A stretch of DNA of 40,129 nucleotides from an uncultured Aquincola sp. (lineage in GTDB: Bacteria; Pseudomonadota; Gammaproteobacteria; Burkholderiales; Burkholderiaceae): the NCBI GenBank assembly GCA_937883885.1, contig CAKZXL010000032.1, forward strand, positions 1 through 40,129, given 5' to 3'. Under the pieces are notes generated by a model. That model was not told where the DNA came from and did no database searches. It saw nothing but the letters and a program-made list of their open reading frames with translations. Numbering within the stretch: the first letter of the stretch is position 1; the number at the start of each line of letters is the position of its first letter. Both the position numbers and the translations under genes were made by a program. Below, piece after piece: positions 14,353 through 21,071 of the stretch.

Positions 14353-14853
14353 ATGCATAGTCCCGCGATGGACGGCAGAACCCTTTTGTCCGCGCTCATG
14401 GCGCGAGATGGCGACAACCCCTCTTCGCTAGCAAAGAAGATGGGCAAGGACGGCCCGTCGCAGCCTCAGATTCACAAGTTCCTGACGGGCAAAGCGAAGG
14501 AGCCGCGCAGACCCACCCTGATGCCGCTTGCCGAGCACTACGGCATCAGCGTTGAGGCGTTTTATGACCCAGACATCGCTGAGCAGACGGCCAAAGCGCA
14601 TGGCTTGGGCATCGGTCTAGTCAGGCCCTCAATGGTCAACAGGATCGCCCCGCGCGCCGCATCGCCGAAGGTTCCGGCCAACTCAGACGAGGTGGTCCGG
14701 CAGCTTGCGCGCCTACTTGGAGAGGTGAACCTCACGGCACGGCGCGGTGTGATGGTGTTCTTAGCATCTCTAGTTGATGAGCCTGACAACGTGGACGAAG
14801 TCTGTGAGCACGTTCGCAACGTTTTGAGGACAGCCAAACCGCGGCTCGCGTGA
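14353..14853 (+). CDS. Short cI-type prophage repressor without peptidase domain (166 aa)
   Basis: Residues ~5-75 form a helix-turn-helix domain (GRTLLSALMARDGDNPSSLAKKMGKDGPSQPQIHKFLTGKAKEPRRPTLMPLAEHYGI). The C-terminal ~65 residues are helical (SDEVVRQLARLLGEV, RRGVMVFLASLV, VDEVCEHVRNVLR), probably for dimerisation. A LexA/S24 peptidase domain with Ser/Lys dyad is absent, and the protein is shorter than the usual 210-240 residues. It therefore cannot be induced by RecA-aided self-cleavage in the lambda way. The start is ATG 14353 or 14368 (MDGRT); neither has a clear ribosome site, consistent with a leaderless RNA. It is divergent from cro. Confidence 0.82.
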   Translation: MHSPAMDGRTLLSALMARDGDNPSSLAKKMGKDGPSQPQIHKFLTGKAKEPRRPTLMPLAEHYGISVEAFYDPDIAEQTAKAHGLGIGLVRPSMVNRIAPRAASPKVPANSDEVVRQLARLLGEVNLTARRGVMVFLASLVDEPDNVDEVCEHVRNVLRTAKPRLA

Positions 14854-15011
14854 ATAAGTCACGCCAAGCTTCAAAGCGTGCACTCGTCGTCGTCAACCGA
14901 CAAGGAAACTATTCACCATCGCATGAGCGGGGATGTATGTGGTGGAGTGCTTGCGCCACCGGCCCAGCGGGCTGTGGCCAATGTCATGTACCAGCCACTT
15001 AGGGACCAGCC

Positions 15012-15428
15012 ATGTCCATAACTACCCGACTGTTCACACCCTGCGCGCTTGCGCTAACGCTAGTTGCGTGCGCCACCGGCCCCACCCTGCAAGAGCGACT
15101 TGCTGAGCTGACGCCTGAGGAACGCCAAGCGGCACTTGCACCGCTGATCTGCGACGATCCTGTGACCTGCGCGAAGTACTGGCGGCGTGCTCAGGCATGG
15201 ATCATCGGCAACAGTGGCATGAAGGTACAGACGGCCACCGAGATGCAGATTTCGACCTTCAATGCGCTTAGCTACAGCACCGTCTGGGCTTACACCGCGC
15301 GGAGGGAACCGCTCGAAGGCGCCAAGGAAAGGATCTGGCTCACGCCCTCTTGCGGCCAGACTCCCTTGTGTGGAGACAACCCATACCGGCTGATCTTGGA
15401 CTTCAAACGTTACGTCGCATCCAAGTAA
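15012..15428 (+). CDS. Lipoprotein, lysogenic-conversion candidate (138 aa)
   Basis: A lipoprotein signal is clear: MSITTRLFTPCALALTLVAC, with lipobox LVAC and Cys20 as the lipidated residue. The mature part has helical LQERLAELTPEERQAALAPL, then a mixed segment with four Cys (ICDDPVTCAKYW, SCGQTPLCGDNPYR) that could form disulfides in the periplasm. Position next to the repressor and moderate GC suggest a cargo gene expressed by the lysogen. Small phage lipoproteins of this kind often block receptor use by later phages; that is only a guess here. The 158 bases before it hold no gene I can see. Confidence 0.75.
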   Translation: MSITTRLFTPCALALTLVACATGPTLQERLAELTPEERQAALAPLICDDPVTCAKYWRRAQAWIIGNSGMKVQTATEMQISTFNALSYSTVWAYTARREPLEGAKERIWLTPSCGQTPLCGDNPYRLILDFKRYVASK

Positions 15429-15450
15429 ACGTCTATCTATGCGATATCGA

Positions 15451-15479
15451 TTGACTTGATTAATGCGATGTCGCATAGT
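15451..15479 (+). promoter_or_regulatory. Promoter of the rightward operon with repressor operator in its spacer
   Basis: TTGACT (15451-15456) and CATAGT (15474-15479) are 17 bases apart, matching consensus at five and four of six positions. The spacer and -10 box contain ATGCG-ATGT-CGCAT (15463-15476), the same palindrome as in the immunity region. A half-matching copy (ATGCG-ATAT-CGATT) begins at 15439. Repression by the 14353 or 14082 protein is strongly suggested. Confidence 0.72.
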
Positions 15480-15502
15480 GCCTCCGTCATCACGACGGAG
15501 GC
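15480..15502 (+). promoter_or_regulatory. Hairpin covering the ribosome binding site of the 15506 gene
   Basis: GCCTCCGTC (15480-15488) pairs perfectly with GACGGAGGC (15494-15502) around ATCAC. The right arm holds the GGAG ribosome binding site, 5 bases before the ATG. RNA from the 15451 promoter would start near 15486 and lose most of the left arm; longer RNA reading through from upstream would keep the hairpin and hide the site. Confidence 0.6.
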
Positions 15503-15505
15503 CAC

Positions 15506-16168
15506 ATGCACGCCACTCACCCCGAGCCCGGTTCAGCGGCTCCCCTGACCCTGCCGCCCGGCAAGCAATCGACCGTGATCCACGATCACCGACTGGCTTG
15601 CTACTCGGTCTTCTTCCACAACGTCGCGCCGCCCTACGACCCCATCATCGTGATGGAAAGGGCGCTGCCTAACGAGTTCGGCCAACTGGTGAAGGCACCA
15701 GACGCCTTTGCATTCGGCTTCAGCTTCAGGGATGACACGCACGAGACCTGCGACTTCGATGAGGCTTGGCAGACCTACTTGCAGCTGCAGTACCCGTCAG
15801 CGGCCCAGCCGGTCCGCTCCCACCTCATTCCCGAGCCCCTCACCGCCGAGATCGAGCACCACGCCGAGCGTGGCCACCTGATCCGCATCGGCCACGACGC
15901 GCGCCGCAGCGTGCCGCTGTTCGAGCTGCACGTGGCTGGCGAAGAGCCGCTGTGCGTCACCCATGCCCAGGCCTGCGCGCTGCTGGCCGCCCTGCAGGAC
16001 TGTGTGCACGGTCCGAAACCGAGCGAGGTGAAGCGCGAGGCTGCATCGCTCGAAGCCCTGGCCCGCCGCGTGGCGCGGCTCAACCGCGATGCGGGCGAGA
16101 TCGGCGCCGGCATGCTGGCCTCGCTGGTCGATGACGCACGCCGTGCGCTCGGTGAGGTGCCGGCATGA
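15506..16168 (+). CDS. First gene of rightward operon, unknown function (220 aa)
   Basis: I do not recognise it. Residues 20-85 are a mixed segment that looks like a small alpha/beta domain (VIHDHRLACYSVFFHNVAPPYDPIIVMERALPNEFG). Residues 100-170 contain HLIRIGHDARRSVPLFELHVAGEEPLCVTHAQACALLAALQD. The C-terminal 50 are a basic helix pair (ASLEALARRVARLNRDAGEIGAGMLASLVDDARRAL). No membrane segment or signal is seen. It has GGAG 5 bases before ATG and overlaps the next gene as ATGA. Its promoter carries the prophage operator, so it is probably made only after derepression. Confidence 0.72.
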   Translation: MHATHPEPGSAAPLTLPPGKQSTVIHDHRLACYSVFFHNVAPPYDPIIVMERALPNEFGQLVKAPDAFAFGFSFRDDTHETCDFDEAWQTYLQLQYPSAAQPVRSHLIPEPLTAEIEHHAERGHLIRIGHDARRSVPLFELHVAGEEPLCVTHAQACALLAALQDCVHGPKPSEVKREAASLEALARRVARLNRDAGEIGAGMLASLVDDARRALGEVPA

Positions 16169-16803
16169 CCACACCGCTGATCCCCCACCCGTTCCACCGC
16201 ATCAGCCAGGCGGCCTTCGATGTCGCCATGGAGCGGCAGCGGCAGCAGACGGTCGAAGGCTACACGGCCGAGCATGACGACGCACACGTCGATGGCAGCC
16301 TGGTGCTGGCCGCCCGGTGCTACGCCGCCGCCGCGCTGTCTGCACAGCCCACCAACGGCAAGCCGCCCGAGGGCTGGCCGTGGGACAAGATCTGTTGGAA
16401 GCCGGCCGGCCCGCGCCGCATGCTCATCAAGGCCCAGGCCCTGCTGCAGGCCGAGGTAGAGCGCCAGGACCGCCGCGCCGCCGGTGCCGCGGACAGCCAG
16501 CGCGCGGTACTGCAGCCGCTGGGCAGCAGTGAAATTCAGGTCGACCAGGACAACGGCGCCACGGGTTTTCTGTACCGCGCGCCGCTGCACGTGGCCATGG
16601 GCGGCTACTTCGATGGCCAGATGGCCCCGGTGCGCGCGTACACCGCCGGCCGCTGGACGCTGATCCAGCGCATGCACCAGGGCATCGCCTGGTACGCGCT
16701 GGGCCCCACCGGCGGCTGGCTGGTGTTCGCTGACCCGCTGACCGCCAACGACTGGGTCATCGACGGCCGCGCGGCCGCCTGGGAACAGTGGGGGAGGCAC
16801 TGA
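16165..16803 (+). CDS. Conserved phage protein with EHDDxH motif (212 aa)
   Basis: The N-terminal ~110 residues follow a pattern seen in many phages: ERQRQQTVEGYTAEHDDAHVDGSLVLAARCYAAAA, then PPEGWPWDKICWKP and RRMLIKAQALLQAEVERQDR. The regularly spaced Glu/His/Asp residues suggest an all-helical metal-binding fold, perhaps related to small nucleotide-hydrolase helices, but I cannot prove enzyme activity. The C-terminal half is strand-rich (TGFLYRAPLHVAMGGYFDGQ, WYALGPTGGWLVFADPL) and may be separate. It overlaps both neighbours by 1-4 bases. Confidence 0.75.
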   Translation: MTTPLIPHPFHRISQAAFDVAMERQRQQTVEGYTAEHDDAHVDGSLVLAARCYAAAALSAQPTNGKPPEGWPWDKICWKPAGPRRMLIKAQALLQAEVERQDRRAAGAADSQRAVLQPLGSSEIQVDQDNGATGFLYRAPLHVAMGGYFDGQMAPVRAYTAGRWTLIQRMHQGIAWYALGPTGGWLVFADPLTANDWVIDGRAAAWEQWGRH

Positions 16804-16973
16804 TGCGCGCCGCCCTCATCCTGTACCGCCTGCTGCAGCTGGGCGTGCTGCAGCTGGCGCTGGCCCTGGCCGGCGCACTGCTGGCCGGCTGCGGCGGTGG
16901 CGACGACGATCAAGAGCCGCAAGCGACGGTGCAGCCGCTGGACTGCAAGGCCCGGCCGGAGCTGTGCCGGTGA
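16803..16973 (+). CDS. Small lipoprotein (56 aa)
   Basis: It has a long hydrophobic signal (ILYRLLQLGVLQLALALAGALLAG) ending in lipobox LAGC, then GGGDDDQEPQATVQPLDCKARPELCR. The Gly/Asp residues after the lipidated Cys favour retention in the inner membrane or a surface-free linker. The start is fixed by a TGATG overlap with the previous stop. No family is recognised; envelope modification or superinfection control is possible. Confidence 0.7.
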   Translation: MRAALILYRLLQLGVLQLALALAGALLAGCGGGDDDQEPQATVQPLDCKARPELCR

Positions 16974-17092
16974 GCCGCTGGCGCTTCATCGAACGGTGGT
17001 GCGACCGCAACCCGGGCCGCCGCTATCCGCTGCTGATGCTGGCCATCCTGGCCGGCATCGGCCTGTGCGGCGCCATCGCGCCCCCGCTGTGA
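16970..17092 (+). CDS. Tiny single-pass membrane protein (40 aa)
   Basis: GTG 16970 overlaps the lipoprotein stop, and the stop overlaps the next ATG as TGATG. The peptide has a basic N-terminus (SRWRFIERWCDRNPGRRYP) followed by one hydrophobic span (LLMLAILAGIGLCGAIAPPL). Perfect coupling on both sides supports it as a real gene despite its size. Function unknown. Confidence 0.62.
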   Translation: MSRWRFIERWCDRNPGRRYPLLMLAILAGIGLCGAIAPPL

Positions 17093-17361
17093 TGCTGGGC
17101 GCTTCCACCCCCACCAAGCTGCCGATGCCGGCCGCCAGCGCTCCCGCGCTGCCGTGGTTCGAGCAGCGGCCGCTGCCTTACCGCGCTTGCGACCTGTGCA
17201 CGCACCGCGCCCACACCATGGGCGGCCCGGCCGAGGGCTGCGCGTATGTAGAGCCGGGCCACCGCACCGTGCGCATCGTGCCGCTGCACCTGGCGCGCGC
17301 CCGCGGTGGCCACTGCGGCCCCGAGGCCGAGCGGCTGGCCTTTCCCGGCCTGACCGGCTGA
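17092..17361 (+). CDS. Small Cys/His protein (89 aa)
   Basis: After a Pro/Ala-rich leader comes YRACDLCTHRAHTMGGPAEGCAYVEPGHRTVRIVPLHLARARGGHCGPEAERL. The CxxC, C and HC residues suggest a metal-bound or disulfide-bearing mini-domain, a type often found in early phage operons. ATG 17092 overlaps the previous stop. No function is proposed. Confidence 0.68.
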   Translation: MLGASTPTKLPMPAASAPALPWFEQRPLPYRACDLCTHRAHTMGGPAEGCAYVEPGHRTVRIVPLHLARARGGHCGPEAERLAFPGLTG

Positions 17362-17365
17362 GCCC

Positions 17366-17674
17366 ATGGCCCGCCCCGATCCCACGCCCGAGCAGCTGCA
17401 GGCCGCGTGGCTGGCCATCCGCCGCCCCGGCTGGCCCGAGACGCTGGCCGACACGCTGACCGACCCCGTGCGCTGCCGCCTGGTGCACACGGTGGCCTGG
17501 CTGCAGTCGCGCGGCCACGTCATCGGCACCGCGGCGCGCCTGGTGCGCCGCACCCCCGTCACGCGCCCCGAGCCCCCGCCGGCGCGCGCCCACCACTACC
17601 CGCCGCCGGCCCCGCCCGCGGCACCCACGGTCGACCGCAAACGCCTGGCCAGCGGCGACCGTGACGACGACTGA
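17366..17674 (+). CDS. Small basic protein with Pro-rich tail (102 aa)
   Basis: Residues 1-60 contain EQLQAAWLAIRRPGWPETLADTLTDPVRCRLVHTVAWLQSRG, a helical pair that could bind DNA or protein. The rest is Pro/Ala/Arg-rich and probably disordered, ending DRKRLASGDRDDD. It precedes the ParB-like gene, whose first possible ATG overlaps its stop. It may work with that protein; there is no direct evidence. Confidence 0.65.
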   Translation: MARPDPTPEQLQAAWLAIRRPGWPETLADTLTDPVRCRLVHTVAWLQSRGHVIGTAARLVRRTPVTRPEPPPARAHHYPPPAPPAAPTVDRKRLASGDRDDD

Positions 17675-17694
17675 TGGCCGGCCGGAGATCCCCC

Positions 17695-19674
17695 ATGTCC
17701 GACCTTTCCGATATCCCCCAGCGGGCCGCGATCGACGGCGCCATGGTCGTGCCGCGCAATCTGCTGGCGCCCAGCAGCACGCCGGCCCAGGCCATGCGCC
17801 GCGCGCGCTTCACGCCCGCCGGCCTGTTCGACCTGGGCACCAGCATGCGCGCCCACGGCCAGCTGGCGCCCATCAACGTGCGGCCGCACCCGGCCCACAC
17901 GCCCACCAATGGCGTGCCCCCTTACGAGATCGTGGCCGGTGAGCGCCGGTGGCTGGCCAGCGGCGAGCTGCGCCTGGCCGTCGATGGCGAGGAAGACCGC
18001 ACCCTGCCCGCGATGGAGTACGTGGCCGTGATCGTCAAGGCCATGACCGACCTCGAAGTGCTGGAAGTGCAGCTCATCGAGAACCTGCAGCGCGAAGGCC
18101 TGCACCCGCTGGAAGAGGCCGAGGGCTATGAGGCCCTGCTGCGCAAGGAGAACGGCCTGCAGGGCTACGCGAACGCGGACGAGATCGCGGCCCGCATCGG
18201 CAAGAGCCGCCGCTACGTCTACAACCGCTTGAAGCTGTGCGCGCTGTGCCAGGAAGCCCGCACCGCCTGCTACGACGACAAGATCAGCGCCAGCGTGGCC
18301 ATGGCGCTGGCCACCCTGCCCCACCACGAGCTGCAGCGCCAGGCGCTGGCCCTGGTGCTGCAGGGCTGGGGCGGTGAGGCGCTGAGCTACCGGCAGACGG
18401 TGCAGATGCTGCACAAGGAATTCATGCTGGACCTGGCTAGCGCGCCCTTCGACATCCGCGCGGTGTACACGGTGGCCGGTGCGTGCACCAGCTGCCCGAA
18501 GCGCACCGGCGCTGGCACGGCCAGCCTGTTCGATGACCAGGTGGCGGTCAGCGATCAGTGCCAGGACCGCGAGTGCTTTGCGGCGAAGAAGGCCGAGCAC
18601 CTGCAGCTGGCCATCGACAAGGCGCGGGCGGATGGCAAGCAGGTGCTGGATGAAGAGCAGGGGCGGAAGGTGATGCCGTATGCCGACTATGTGTACGGCG
18701 ACTGGCGCAACCTCGACCGGCCGGCGATCACCATGACACCGGACAAGCGGCCGCTGCGCGAGATCATCACGTTCACCGCGGCCGACGTGCACGTGGTGGA
18801 GCGCGACGGCAAGCTGCACGAGCTGGTGAGCCGGGAGCTGGTAGAGGCTGAGCTGCGCAAGCTGGGGCTGCTACATGGCCAGGTGCAAGACAGCGGCGAT
18901 GACGATGACAGCGCGGTAGGTGGCAGTGCGCGAAAGGCGTCGCCCGAAGCCAAGCTGAAGCCCCTGACTGACCAGCAGAGCGTGCAGTTCCTGTCCACGG
19001 TCCGCGATGCGGCCATCGGCCGCCTGGCCTTCCAGCAGCTGCACGCCTGCCTGTCGCAGGGCGAACTGCCCGTCATCGGCCTGAAGATGGCGGCGCAGAT
19101 CGCCTACGACAACGCCAGCTACGAGGCCATCAAACTGGTGCTGCTGACGCATGACCCCGAGTGCAAAGACGCCGCTGGTCATCCCAAGCTGGAAGGGCTG
19201 ATGGATCGCATCAACAACAGCGACCCCGACAACCCGGACGACGCGCGCATGCTGGGCCAGCTGCTGATCGAACTGGTGATCGCTGAGCCGCTGACAGACC
19301 GTGACCCGCTGGAACAGGGCCTCGCCGGGCGACACGATGGCCTGGTGCTGGCCGAGCACTACGGCATCGACCTCGACGCCGTGCGCGAGCAAGCCGAAGT
19401 CGAAGCCGACATCGCACTGAAAGCCGAGCAGCGCAAGCGCGGTGCCCCCGAGCCGAAGCCGGCCGACGCCACCGAAGTATTCATGGCCACCCATGCCAAC
19501 CAGGCCGCCAGCCCCAGCACCCGCAAGCCCGGCGTGCGCTACCGCAACCCTGCCACCGGCGAAACGTGGTCGGGCCGCGGCCTGCAGCCGAAGTGGCTCA
19601 AGGCCGCGCTGGAAGACGGCAAGACCCTGGCCGACTTCGACACCACCAGGACCACCGACGGGCAGGAGGGCTGA
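17695..19674 (+). CDS. ParB-like protein fused to a C-terminal H-NS DNA-binding domain
   Basis: This protein has 659 residues. Residues ~15-135 are the ParB/Spo0J CTP-binding domain, with GERR at 82-85 (YEIVAGERRWLA) and ENLQRE at 129-134. Residues ~155-185 are the helix-turn-helix (ADEIAARIGKSRRYVYNRLKL). Residues ~262-300 hold a Cys cluster (ACTSCPKR, QCQDRECF), and an acidic linker (GDDDDS) follows near 401. At 612-648, PGVRYRNPATGETWSGRGLQ and following residues match the H-NS C-terminal AT-hook-like fold. Ordinary ParB proteins have ~300 residues and no such tail. There is no ParA in the genome, so plasmid-type partition is unlikely; binding and spreading on phage or host DNA is more plausible. 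GGAG before ATG 17695 favours this start; ATG 17674 is the alternative. Confidence 0.9.
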   Translation: MSDLSDIPQRAAIDGAMVVPRNLLAPSSTPAQAMRRARFTPAGLFDLGTSMRAHGQLAPINVRPHPAHTPTNGVPPYEIVAGERRWLASGELRLAVDGEEDRTLPAMEYVAVIVKAMTDLEVLEVQLIENLQREGLHPLEEAEGYEALLRKENGLQGYANADEIAARIGKSRRYVYNRLKLCALCQEARTACYDDKISASVAMALATLPHHELQRQALALVLQGWGGEALSYRQTVQMLHKEFMLDLASAPFDIRAVYTVAGACTSCPKRTGAGTASLFDDQVAVSDQCQDRECFAAKKAEHLQLAIDKARADGKQVLDEEQGRKVMPYADYVYGDWRNLDRPAITMTPDKRPLREIITFTAADVHVVERDGKLHELVSRELVEAELRKLGLLHGQVQDSGDDDDSAVGGSARKASPEAKLKPLTDQQSVQFLSTVRDAAIGRLAFQQLHACLSQGELPVIGLKMAAQIAYDNASYEAIKLVLLTHDPECKDAAGHPKLEGLMDRINNSDPDNPDDARMLGQLLIELVIAEPLTDRDPLEQGLAGRHDGLVLAEHYGIDLDAVREQAEVEADIALKAEQRKRGAPEPKPADATEVFMATHANQAASPSTRKPGVRYRNPATGETWSGRGLQPKWLKAALEDGKTLADFDTTRTTDGQEG

Positions 19675-19677
19675 GCC

Positions 19678-20166
19678 ATGAACCGCGTGCTGTACGTCAC
19701 CCTCACCCGCAGCTGGCGCGAACGCCTTTTCAGCTGGCCGTGGCGGCCGTGGGTGCGCACCGTCGAAATGCCGCTGAAGAGCTTGGTCACCCCGGCGGTG
19801 CGCCCGGTGCGGCCACCCGAGCCCGATGCCCAGGTGTCGGCCCCGCGGCCTGCGCTGCGCGCGATGCCCCCGCGGCCGCGCACCGGCCTGGCCAGCCCGG
19901 CCGCCCCGCGGCAGTACACCGCGGCCGACGTGGTGCGCGACGAGGGCCTGCCCGTGCCGCCGCTTTTTTTGCGCCGTGTGCACACGCCGGCCGACCCGCC
20001 CGAGCCGCGGCACCCTGCCACAGGCCTGCCCTTCGTCAGCGGCGGCGGTGGCGACTACGCCGGCGCCGGCGCCACTGCCTCATGGGCCGCCGACGACACG
20101 CCGGCGCCAGCGGCCGCACTGGAGCCCGCCACGTCCACGGACCAAGGGCCATCGGACGACCGCTGA
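19678..20166 (+). CDS. Pro/Ala-rich protein with Trp-rich N-terminus (162 aa)
   Basis: The N-terminus MNRVLYVTLTRSWRERLFSWPWRPWVRTVEM could sit on the inner face of the membrane. The rest is Pro-rich and probably disordered, except for ending ATGLPFVSGGGGDYAGAGATASWAADD, a pattern seen at the ends of small phage proteins in related operons. It follows the ParB-like gene by 3 bases and precedes the next gene by 3. No function is recognised. Confidence 0.62.
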   Translation: MNRVLYVTLTRSWRERLFSWPWRPWVRTVEMPLKSLVTPAVRPVRPPEPDAQVSAPRPALRAMPPRPRTGLASPAAPRQYTAADVVRDEGLPVPPLFLRRVHTPADPPEPRHPATGLPFVSGGGGDYAGAGATASWAADDTPAPAAALEPATSTDQGPSDDR

Positions 20167-20169
20167 CCG

Positions 20170-20394
20170 ATGGCCACGCAGCCCCACGACCCCACGCCCT
20201 GCGGCCTGTGCCGGCGCCCGCTGATGCACACGGGCCTGCCGCTGTTCTGGCAGTTGACAGTCACCCGCATGGGCACCACCGCCGGCATCTGCCGGCCCCT
20301 CCACGGCCAGCCGGCCCGCCTGTTCGTGTGCGAAGACTGCGCATCGACAGCGCGGGTGCCGGTGGCGCAACTGAATGAGGTTGGAACAGCATGA
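20170..20394 (+). CDS. Small zinc-ribbon protein (74 aa)
   Basis: The two Cys pairs PCGLCRRPL and FVCEDCAST are about 45 residues apart and enclose beta strands (PLFWQLTVTRMGTTAGI), the plan of a four-Cys zinc ribbon. Such mini-proteins in phage early regions may bind polymerase, DNA or host factors. It overlaps the next gene as ATGA. Role unknown. Confidence 0.7.
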   Translation: MATQPHDPTPCGLCRRPLMHTGLPLFWQLTVTRMGTTAGICRPLHGQPARLFVCEDCASTARVPVAQLNEVGTA

Positions 20395-21071
20395 GCAACC
20401 CCGAATTTGAAGCATGGTTCGCCACGCCGGCTGCCACGCTGGCCGGGTATGAGAACGGTTGGAAGGGCATCGCTTTCGCGGCCTGGTGCGCGGCGCGGGA
20501 CGCAATGGCGACGTCGCCGGTGGACATGGTGCTGCACTGCACGGCCTGCGGCCTGCAGCACATCGATGCTCCGGAAACCCTGCCGATGGCCTACGCAATC
20601 GGCGCGACCCATTTCAGTCCCAGGTACAAATCTTGGGACAACCCTCCCCACCGAAGCCACAAATGCCACGGCTGCGGCCACATCTGGCGCCCGGCTGACG
20701 TGCCCACCAACGGCGTGGCTGCGGTGAAAACCAAGGGCAAGGCAGACAGCCCGATCGTCAATCGCACTCAGCTTGCCGCGGCGCCGGACGTAGAAGCCTT
20801 CCTCGACGACGTGCGGGCTGAGCTGGTCCGCGCCCGGGCGAAGTTCCCTGGCGACCGCATCACCACCATCGCCCTGGCCGAAGAATTCGGCGAGCTGTGC
20901 AAGGCCGTGCTGGACGAGCCCGCGGCCAACGTGCGCAAGGAAGGGGTGCAGACAGCCGTGATGGCCGCGCGCGTGGTGCTGGACGGTGACAGCAGCGTGC
21001 GTGAGTGGCGCGCGGGCAAAGGCCTCGATCCGATCGGCCCCAGCGAGGCCAAGGATGCGGGCCATGGCTGA
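20391..21071 (+). CDS. Zinc-ribbon/MazG-like protein (226 aa)
   Basis: The N-terminus (NPEFEAWFATPAATLAGYENGWKGIAFAAWCAARDA) is a common phage helical domain. A zinc ribbon follows (LHCTACGLQ ... HKCHGCGHIWRP). The C-terminal ~90 residues resemble an all-alpha MazG-type nucleotide pyrophosphatase: FLDDVRAELVRARAKFP, then ITTIALAEEFGELCKAVLDE with the EExxE-type metal ligands, then VRKEGVQTAVMAARVV. If active it would hydrolyse a nucleotide triphosphate and change host pools or alarmone signals. The order of domains is seen; activity is inferred. Confidence 0.76.
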   Translation: MSNPEFEAWFATPAATLAGYENGWKGIAFAAWCAARDAMATSPVDMVLHCTACGLQHIDAPETLPMAYAIGATHFSPRYKSWDNPPHRSHKCHGCGHIWRPADVPTNGVAAVKTKGKADSPIVNRTQLAAAPDVEAFLDDVRAELVRARAKFPGDRITTIALAEEFGELCKAVLDEPAANVRKEGVQTAVMAARVVLDGDSSVREWRAGKGLDPIGPSEAKDAGHG

